DNA of 55,347 nt from an uncultured Geobacter sp. (GTDB taxonomy: Bacteria > Desulfobacterota > Desulfuromonadia > Geobacterales > DSM-12255): the NCBI GenBank assembly GCA_937860145.1, contig CALMBF010000155.1, forward strand, positions 147,719-203,065, in the 5' to 3' direction. The notes beneath the pieces were generated by a model. That model saw nothing but the letters and a program-made list of their open reading frames with translations. It was not told the origin of the DNA and made no database searches. The translations under genes and the position numbers were made by a program. The first letter of the stretch is position 1; every line of letters begins with the position of its first letter. This document shows, in pieces, positions 49,820 through 55,347 of this stretch.

Positions 49820-52237
49820 ATGAAAAAAAGCATCAATAATGCAGAAAACGGAGAGAGGGAACTGAAGAAGTTTCCTCTTTTGCCTTTAAGGGACATCGTC
49901 GTCTTCCCGAACATGGTGGTCCCTCTTTTCATCGGCAGAAGCAAGTCGGTGCTTGCACTCGAAGCGGCCATGGGATCAGACAGGTTCATATTCCTCGCTG
50001 CACAGAAGAACTCCAGGACTGAGGAACCGTTGCCGGAAGAAATCTACTCCGCGGGAACGCTCTGCCAGATAATTCAACTGCTCCGGCTTCCCAATGGGAC
50101 CGTAAAGGTGCTGGTCGAGGGGAAATCCAGGGGGCAAATCCACTCGTTTGAGTACAACAACAACTATTTTACCGTCGATGTTGCCGTTCATGCCGATTCT
50201 GTTAACGAACCGTCGAAAGAGATCGTTTCCATGATGATAGAGGCGGTTTCGTTATTTGAGGCTTATCATGCCAATGTCAAGGGGAGCGATGATGCCGATG
50301 CTCAATCCAATCTTGCTGCTATTGCCAACCCTGACCTCTTGGTCGATACGATCATCAATCAACTTAATGTAAAGCTTGAAGAGAAGCAGAATATCCTGTC
50401 AATTTTTGATGATCAGGAGAGGCTTGACGCTCTTTTATCGCTCATTCTTGCCGAGACGGAGATCATTCAGTTGGACAAGAAGATCAAGGATCGGGTAAAG
50501 AAGCAGATGGAGGAAAACCAGAAGGAATATTACCTTAATGAACAGCTCAAGGTGATACAGAAAGAGTTGGGGAAAAAAGACGAGCATGCCGAAGAGTTTC
50601 GCGAACTTGAGGAGAAGATTTCCTCCAGGCCTCTTTCCGATGAAGCACGGAGCAAGGCCCTGAGTGAGTTGAAGAAACTCAAGCTTATGTCACCCGTTTC
50701 TGCGGAGGCTTCGGTCATCAGGAATTATCTGGATACTATCGTCGATCTCCCTTGGGGCAAGACGAGCCGGGTCACCAGGGATATTTCCTTTGCCGGGAGA
50801 GTGATGGACGAGGACCATTACGGACTTGATAAGGTGAAGCAGAGAGTTTTGGAGTTTCTCGCCGTTCAGGCACTCGTCAATAGTGTCAAGGGGCCGATAC
50901 TCTGCCTTGTCGGTCCTCCCGGTGTTGGTAAGACATCGCTTGCCAGGTCGATCGCAAGGGCAACCTCTCGTAAATTCGTGAAAATGTCTCTGGGGGGAGT
51001 TCGTGACGAGGCAGAGATACGCGGACACCGGCGAACCTACATCGGAGCAATGCCGGGCAAGATACTGCTCAATCTGAAAAAAGCAGGGGTCAGCAACCCT
51101 CTTTTTCTCCTTGATGAGATTGACAAGATCAGCTCAGATTTTCGCGGTGACCCTGCATCCGCACTCTTGGAGGTTCTCGATCCCGAGCAGAATTCCCGCT
51201 TCAATGATCATTTTCTCGATATCGATTACGACCTCTCCAAGGTGATGTTCGTTGCTACTGCCAACTCGTTGCACTCTATCCCGCGACCGCTTTTGGACCG
51301 TATGGAGATAATCCGTCTCGAAGGGTATACGGACAGTGAAAAACTCAGTATTGCAAGACAGTATCTTATCCCCAAGCAGTTAAAACAGAACGGCCTTAAC
51401 GGCAGAGTCCTCGGATTTACTGATCAAGCCATCAGTCGAATTATTAATTGTTACACCCGTGAACCTGGTGTGCGCGGTCTGGAAAAAGAAATTGCTTCCC
51501 TCTGTCGCAAGGTTGCCCACCGGAAGGTCAAAGGCGAGAACTGGCGCAGGCAGTTGGACACCAATGATCTTGCCGACTTCCTTGGTCCGGAAAAATTCCG
51601 AAACGAAAGTGTCGAACCGGTTCTCCAACCGGGAGTGGTGAATGGTCTGGCATGGACCGAAGCGGGCGGTGATATTCTCCAGATTGAGGTTGCTGTTGTC
51701 CCCGGTAAGGGGAAATTAACGATAACCGGTAAGCTGGGTGAGGTGATGAACGAGTCGGCACAGGCAGCCATGACATATGTCCGCTTACGGGCTGATTTGC
51801 TCGGCCTGGAACGGGACTTCTATCAGAACATTGATCTGCATATTCACGTTCCCGAAGGAGCAATACCGAAGGACGGTCCATCAGCCGGCATCACGATGGC
51901 CACGGCCATAGTTTCTGCCCTGATAGGTCGGCCTGTCGATGCTTCCCTAGCCATGACCGGAGAAATTTCCCTGCAGGGGAGGGTGCTGCCTATTGGAGGC
52001 CTCAAGGAGAAGTTAATGGCGTCAGTGCGCTCCGGAATAAAGCAGGTGCTTATCCCGGAGAAGAACCGGAAGGATCTGCAGGAGATCGGAGCAGAAATCG
52101 TTGATAAGGTGGAAGTGGTGATTGTGAACCACATGGACGAGGTGCTTTTCAGGGCGTTGCAGCTTGATCCCACCCGTCAATCACTGGCACATCGGGTCGC
52201 AGGGAAGGAATCTGCCCCGGAAATAACAACCCATTGA
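49820..52237 (+). CDS. lon: ATP-dependent protease Lon
   Basis: An 805-residue Lon: N-terminal substrate domain ([20 protein letters not shown]), AAA+ domain with Walker [10 protein letters not shown] (near 355) and Walker B FLLDEIDK, and the C-terminal protease domain with Ser in [12 protein letters not shown] (near 680) and the Lys about 43 residues on. It begins eight bases after clpX. Confidence 0.97.
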   Translation: MKKSINNAENGERELKKFPLLPLRDIVVFPNMVVPLFIGRSKSVLALEAAMGSDRFIFLAAQKNSRTEEPLPEEIYSAGTLCQIIQLLRLPNGTVKVLVEGKSRGQIHSFEYNNNYFTVDVAVHADSVNEPSKEIVSMMIEAVSLFEAYHANVKGSDDADAQSNLAAIANPDLLVDTIINQLNVKLEEKQNILSIFDDQERLDALLSLILAETEIIQLDKKIKDRVKKQMEENQKEYYLNEQLKVIQKELGKKDEHAEEFRELEEKISSRPLSDEARSKALSELKKLKLMSPVSAEASVIRNYLDTIVDLPWGKTSRVTRDISFAGRVMDEDHYGLDKVKQRVLEFLAVQALVNSVKGPILCLVGPPGVGKTSLARSIARATSRKFVKMSLGGVRDEAEIRGHRRTYIGAMPGKILLNLKKAGVSNPLFLLDEIDKISSDFRGDPASALLEVLDPEQNSRFNDHFLDIDYDLSKVMFVATANSLHSIPRPLLDRMEIIRLEGYTDSEKLSIARQYLIPKQLKQNGLNGRVLGFTDQAISRIINCYTREPGVRGLEKEIASLCRKVAHRKVKGENWRRQLDTNDLADFLGPEKFRNESVEPVLQPGVVNGLAWTEAGGDILQIEVAVVPGKGKLTITGKLGEVMNESAQAAMTYVRLRADLLGLERDFYQNIDLHIHVPEGAIPKDGPSAGITMATAIVSALIGRPVDASLAMTGEISLQGRVLPIGGLKEKLMASVRSGIKQVLIPEKNRKDLQEIGAEIVDKVEVVIVNHMDEVLFRALQLDPTRQSLAHRVAGKESAPEITTH

Positions 52238-52245
52238 GAAAATAT

Positions 52246-52275
52246 TTGACATTGCGATTCTGGTTCTGGTATAAG
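52246..52275 (+). promoter_or_regulatory. Promoter of the tRNA-Asp/tRNA-Val pair
   Basis: TTGACA (52246-52251), 18 bases, TATAAG (52270-52275), about 30 bases before the first tRNA. Confidence 0.75.
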
Positions 52276-52306
52276 ATGGATTCCTTTGTATGGCAAATAA
52301 TGATTT

Positions 52307-52383
52307 GGGGTAGTAGCTCAGTCGGTTAGAGTGCTGGCCTGTCACGCCAGAGGTCGCGGGTTCGAGCCCCGTCTGCCCCGCCA
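52307..52383 (+). tRNA. tRNA-Asp (GTC)
   Basis: Acceptor GGGGTAG/CTGCCCC, anticodon loop CTGTCAC giving GTC (aspartate), T-loop GGGTTCGAGCCC, encoded CCA. All arms pair well. Confidence 0.96.
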
Positions 52384-52388
52384 TAAAA

Positions 52389-52464
52389 GGGTGAATAGCT
52401 CAGCTGGGAGAGCGCCAGCCTTACAAGCTGGATGTCGGGGGTTCGATCCCCTCTTCACCCACCA
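52389..52464 (+). tRNA. tRNA-Val (TAC)
   Basis: Acceptor GGGTGAA/TTCACCC, anticodon loop CTTACAA giving TAC (valine), T-loop GGGTTCGATCC, encoded CCA. It begins five bases after tRNA-Asp, so both come from one transcript. Confidence 0.96.
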
Positions 52465-52474
52465 AAGAAAAACG

Positions 52475-52506
52475 GCCACTTAGATTTTTGTCTAAGTGGC
52501 TTTTTT
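52475..52506 (+). terminator. Terminator of the tRNA pair
   Basis: GCCACTTAGA (52475-52484) pairs with TCTAAGTGGC (52491-52500), then six Ts. Confidence 0.9.
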
Positions 52507-52644
52507 CGTTTTAATCCTTGATAATCTCCGATGTAACTCCTTCGTGATCCTTTGCCGACCAGGTTCATTTTGCATCAGCATAAGTTGACACAGGTAATTA
52601 AGTTAGTATATTTAAATTAAATCACTTGTTGTTGGGAGTTGTGC

Positions 52645-52711
52645 AGGGCATACATGGCGAAAAACCATTGTTTTGTAAAGAGGTCGCCAAGTTGCCGAAA
52701 TGAAGGTCGGC
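52645..52711 (+). promoter_or_regulatory. Structured leader, possible degenerate GEMM-type riboswitch
   Basis: Two adjacent stems: GGCGA (52656-52660) with TCGCC (52684-52688) and GCCGA (52694-52698) with TCGGC (52707-52711). The run GCCAAGTTGCCGAAATG resembles the end of the GEMM-I (cyclic di-GMP or cGAMP) aptamer, and a GAAA lies in the first loop, but the second GEMM arm seems missing. It precedes a terminator and a surface-protein gene, where Geobacter often has GEMM switches. Treat as a guess. Confidence 0.35.
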
Positions 52712-52741
52712 TTTCATATTACCTCGAATCCTGAAAAGAAA

Positions 52742-52782
52742 GGGCGCCCATCATCGGTTTAACCGGGGATTGGCGCCCTTTT
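52742..52782 (+). terminator. Terminator or switch hairpin ahead of the repeat protein
   Basis: GGGCGCC (52742-52748) pairs with GGCGCCC (52772-52778), with an inner CGGTT/AACCG arm, then TTTT. It lies 70 bases before the ATG at 52853, so it would stop transcription unless disrupted. Confidence 0.75.
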
Positions 52783-52852
52783 CTTTGGGTTGTTCCCCTA
52801 GCAGCCGTTAGAGATACCTGCCGTATTCATAACGGGATAAGGAGGATTGATT

Positions 52853-54646
52853 ATGGGAGACGGATTCGGTCTTAAATTGCTGCTGTCGATATGCTTGGTG
52901 TTTTGTGTGATTGCAACGGGGGCAGGTGCTGCTGAGACACCCGTGATCAGTTCATTCCACTGGCAACCCGTGGTTGGTCCCTTTACCGCTAACGTGGTAA
53001 CCGACACCAACGGTCAATGGGGGCTTTCTCATCCCGCAGGGGCTGTAACATTAGCCGTAAAGGGAGGATCGTTGGTCTATAACGATGCTGGCGAAAGCTC
53101 GTATAGGTTTTTGAAACTGGTCGACAGCCCAACGAATCCTCTTGTTGGTTCATGGTACCGACGGAACGCTCTCCAGCCAAACAGTGCTGTAGTTCTCACA
53201 TTCCTTGACGATTCGAATCTTGTTTTTGCCCAGGACAGTACCCCTGTTCCCAATGCTACTGGAACTAGTGGCATGGAGCGGGGGACCTACACATGGAACC
53301 AGTCAGACGGCACCTTTACGGTTAATCTGTCAGTTGATACGAACGGAGAATGGGGACTTTCCCATCCGACTGGTACGGTAACCATTACCGTCAATGGTGA
53401 TATTCTGACCTACACGGACTCTGTTGAAGGGTGGGTTCAATTTGCCAGGTTGAAAGAGAGCCCTACCAATCCGCTGGTGGGAACCTGGTGGAGGGGAACC
53501 CTTACAACACCAGATAATCTTATTGTAACTACAGTCCTTGATGACACCACTATCATCTTGATTGAAGACGGCAATCCAGCCATTGATCCTGCCGGTACGG
53601 ATGGCATCGAGCGTGCGACCTACACATTCACACCGAAATCTGCATCCTTGACCGTGCCACTTTCACTTACGGCCACCGGCACCAATTCTCCATTCAGTTT
53701 CTATCTTTCCGAAACACCCACCCCTCCAATTGCCAACCAATCAGGATGGGTCACCACGGCACCGACCGTCTATGAATTTTCCTCGGAGGGGCTAAAAACG
53801 CTTTATGCCTGGGCAATAGATGCACTTGGGAACATTTCAGAATCAAAAGTTATCAGTATGACCATCAATACAGCTTACAGGTCGCCGTTTGCATCCAAAA
53901 TAGCCGTTTTCGATAACGGTTACTGGTATCTCGACACCAATCTGAGTTGGGCGTGGGACGGTACCCCCACTGATACCCTTGGTATTTTCGGTGTTGGTCT
54001 TGTGGGAGCAATTCCGGTGGCCGGAGACTGGAACAACGACGGTAAGACCGAAATCGGTGTATTCATAGACGGTATCTGGTATCTGGATATGAACGGTAAC
54101 GGGCAGTGGGACGGTGAAGGGATCGATGTCCGTGGCGTATTCGGAATCGGCGTTCCAGCTGCCCTGCCAGTTGTCGGTGACTGGAACGGGGACGGTAAAA
54201 CCAAGATAGGTATTTTTTCGAATGGCATCTGGTACCTCGATATGAACCAGAATTGGGCGTGGGACGGCGAAGCGACCGATGTGAGTGGCTATTTCGGCGG
54301 TGGAGTTGTGAATGCCTTGCCAGTAGTCGGTGACTGGAACGGAGACGGCAAGACCAAGATAGGCATATTTTCGAATGGTATCTGGTATCTGGATATGAAT
54401 CAGAACTGGGCGTGGGATGGCGAAGGGACCGATGTGCAGGGCTACTTCGGTGGTGGACTGCCAAACGTGATTCCCGTGACAGGAGACTGGAACGGTGACG
54501 GCATCACCAAAATCGGTGTATACAGTAACGGCAACTGGTATATGGACAAGAACAGAAGTTGGTTCTGGGATGGAGCTGTTACTGACATTTATGGCGCATT
54601 TGGCTTGGGCTTGTCAAATGCAGTCCCGATGGTTGGCAACTGGTGA
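52853..54646 (+). CDS. Secreted protein with FG-GAP/VCBS-like repeats
   Basis: A 597-residue exported protein. ATG 52853 follows AAGGAGG; TTG 52847 is too near. Signal peptide (cleavage near GAGA-A). Residues about 30-300 hold two related beta domains (WGLSHPAGAVTLAVKGG and WGLSHPTGTVTITVNGD). The last 250 residues hold five repeats of about 46 residues with a Ca-type loop GDWNGDGKTKIG and then GIWYLDMNQNWAWDG. Two central units are almost identical, a sign of recent duplication. Likely a surface or extracellular beta-propeller-like protein. The leader is discussed above. Confidence 0.7.
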   Translation: MGDGFGLKLLLSICLVFCVIATGAGAAETPVISSFHWQPVVGPFTANVVTDTNGQWGLSHPAGAVTLAVKGGSLVYNDAGESSYRFLKLVDSPTNPLVGSWYRRNALQPNSAVVLTFLDDSNLVFAQDSTPVPNATGTSGMERGTYTWNQSDGTFTVNLSVDTNGEWGLSHPTGTVTITVNGDILTYTDSVEGWVQFARLKESPTNPLVGTWWRGTLTTPDNLIVTTVLDDTTIILIEDGNPAIDPAGTDGIERATYTFTPKSASLTVPLSLTATGTNSPFSFYLSETPTPPIANQSGWVTTAPTVYEFSSEGLKTLYAWAIDALGNISESKVISMTINTAYRSPFASKIAVFDNGYWYLDTNLSWAWDGTPTDTLGIFGVGLVGAIPVAGDWNNDGKTEIGVFIDGIWYLDMNGNGQWDGEGIDVRGVFGIGVPAALPVVGDWNGDGKTKIGIFSNGIWYLDMNQNWAWDGEATDVSGYFGGGVVNALPVVGDWNGDGKTKIGIFSNGIWYLDMNQNWAWDGEGTDVQGYFGGGLPNVIPVTGDWNGDGITKIGVYSNGNWYMDKNRSWFWDGAVTDIYGAFGLGLSNAVPMVGNW

Positions 54647-54707
54647 ACAAATGGAATTTTCTCGAAGGGCTTGGCATTTGCCAAGCCCTTATTAGATTCA
54701 GTCACTG

Positions 54708-55079
54708 TCACCAGGTGGGGAGGAGCTCCCCCTTGTCGATAAAGTGTCGGATCGCATGCATATCGTCGAGGGAAAGGTCTATGAACTGAATCCCCATCCC
54801 CGGGGGAAGCGATGGCTTCTTCAAGCTGGCCGGGTCATTGAGCCAGGCAACTCTTGATTTACAGGCAATTACCGAATCCATGTCTGGCAGCTTGAATTTC
54901 ACCATCAATAAAGTATCTACAGGGAGCAGTTTTGCTGTTTCAATGAAAAGACCACCGCTACTGACATTGACTGAGTAGTCCGTAACCAGTTCTTTCAGGC
55001 TGGGGCCGTTGAATATGGCGATTCTGGCTAGGAACCTGGGGTCAGAGCGCCTTTCGATATGCTCACGTTTTTCTGTCAT
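54708..55079 (-). CDS. PilZ-domain protein
   Basis: A 123-residue single-domain PilZ protein. The c-di-GMP motif RRSDPR is at 10-15 and the second motif NVSSGG follows about 22 residues on. It probably acts as a c-di-GMP effector for envelope or motility targets. It faces the repeat-protein gene, which has a possible c-di-GMP-type leader. Confidence 0.85.
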   Translation of the reverse strand: MTEKREHIERRSDPRFLARIAIFNGPSLKELVTDYSVNVSSGGLFIETAKLLPVDTLLMVKFKLPDMDSVIACKSRVAWLNDPASLKKPSLPPGMGIQFIDLSLDDMHAIRHFIDKGELLPTW

Positions 55080-55347
55080 AAATCCTCCGAACGGTAATTA
55101 CCCCCCCCCTTAGAATGGCAAAATATGAACCCCTATCCACACACGACGTGGTTTCGTTGAGCGAACTAGGGGGTACTCTGCTGTCAAGCAGCATGGACAT
55201 CATCATGAAATATAGGAGGTCTAGATGCGAAGTAGAAAACAACAGGCATTTGTACTCATCGTTTTGCTAGCAGGAATGTTAAAATAGCTACGAGATCAGT
55301 AGTGTCCCAACGTTGAATAGTCTATGGCCTGCAAGAGCCAGTTAATT
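55080..55347. other. Region upstream of the PilZ gene, no clear gene
   Basis: About 270 bases to the window end. It holds a run of nine Cs (55101) and a 20-codon frame at 55225-55287 behind AGGAGG. Nothing else was recognised; a gene may start beyond the window. Confidence 0.4.
55225..55287 (+). CDS. Possible 20-residue peptide frame
   Basis: AGGAGG lies six bases before ATG. The product starts MRSRKQQAFVLIVLLAG and is basic then hydrophobic, like a truncated signal peptide. It may be a pseudogene start or a leader peptide. Weak. Confidence 0.25.
   Translation: MRSRKQQAFVLIVLLAGMLK

Noticed and set aside
1-55347. CRISPR arrays or rRNA genes
   Set aside because: I found no regularly spaced identical repeats with unique spacers and no rRNA-like sequence.

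Overview
The window looks like chromosome of a Geobacter-like anaerobe (Desulfuromonadia). This is inferred from the tig-clpP-clpX-lon order, cobamide-dependent methyltransferases with a reductive activator, a nitrogenase-like reductase, an APS-type CysH, a PilZ protein, and generally GC-rich codon use. Species cannot be fixed from the sequence alone.

Layout. 1-3.7 kb: end of an MFS transporter, an exported glutaredoxin-like protein, a lipoprotein and a porin. 3.8-6.6 kb (minus): a Cys-rich secreted protein, a NosL/outer-membrane-barrel fusion and a Cys/His-rich membrane protein, probably copper related. 6.6-15.8 kb (minus): one long operon-like run holding a NifX-like carrier, an ABC importer with three substrate-binding proteins, NifD-like and NifK-like subunits, a YezD-family protein and an Rrf2 regulator. 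15.8-18.8 kb (minus): exported rhodanese and a GapN-like dehydrogenase. 19-25.1 kb: GNAT protein, membrane protein, a 1275-residue SIR2-domain protein and a possible nuclease; this block looks like an inserted defence cassette. 25.3-30.6 kb (minus): corrinoid protein, two MtaA-like methyltransferases, a corrinoid activator and a Cys-less NifH paralogue. 30.8-45.8 kb (plus): a second Rrf2 regulator, cysK, a second yezD, a NifH-like protein with both cluster cysteines, a methyltransferase, a ThiF/MoeB-like E1, a siroheme sulfite reductase, a LarE-like protein, TusA, sulfate importer cysPTWA, cysH, mnmA, cysD and cysN. 46-52.5 kb: tRNA-Val, tig, clpP, clpX, lon, tRNA-Asp, tRNA-Val. 52.6-55.3 kb: a structured leader, a repeat-rich secreted protein and a PilZ protein.

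How it fits together. The core is a sulfur-acquisition superlocus. It combines ordinary sulfate assimilation with two unusual branches: a nitrogenase-like reductase with its own importer, and a corrinoid methyl-transfer module. Two signals read directly from the sequence tie the parts together. The first is an eight-copy leader RNA (692, 1169, 7291, 15607, 16975, 18858, 30572, 32538) in which a small covarying hairpin and a terminator compete for the same GGCC segment. The second is a shared promoter design (15.7, 17.1, 18.9 and 30.7 kb) with a 24-bp box exactly 7 bp upstream of a TTGACR -35. Similar boxes overlap or follow the promoter at cysP and lie in front of cysK. My inference is a scavenging system for organic sulfur, related in logic to methylthio-alkane reductase. 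It would be controlled by Rrf2 proteins and by an undescribed antitermination RNA. The substrate, the RNA-binding factor and the electron donor are not visible in the sequence.
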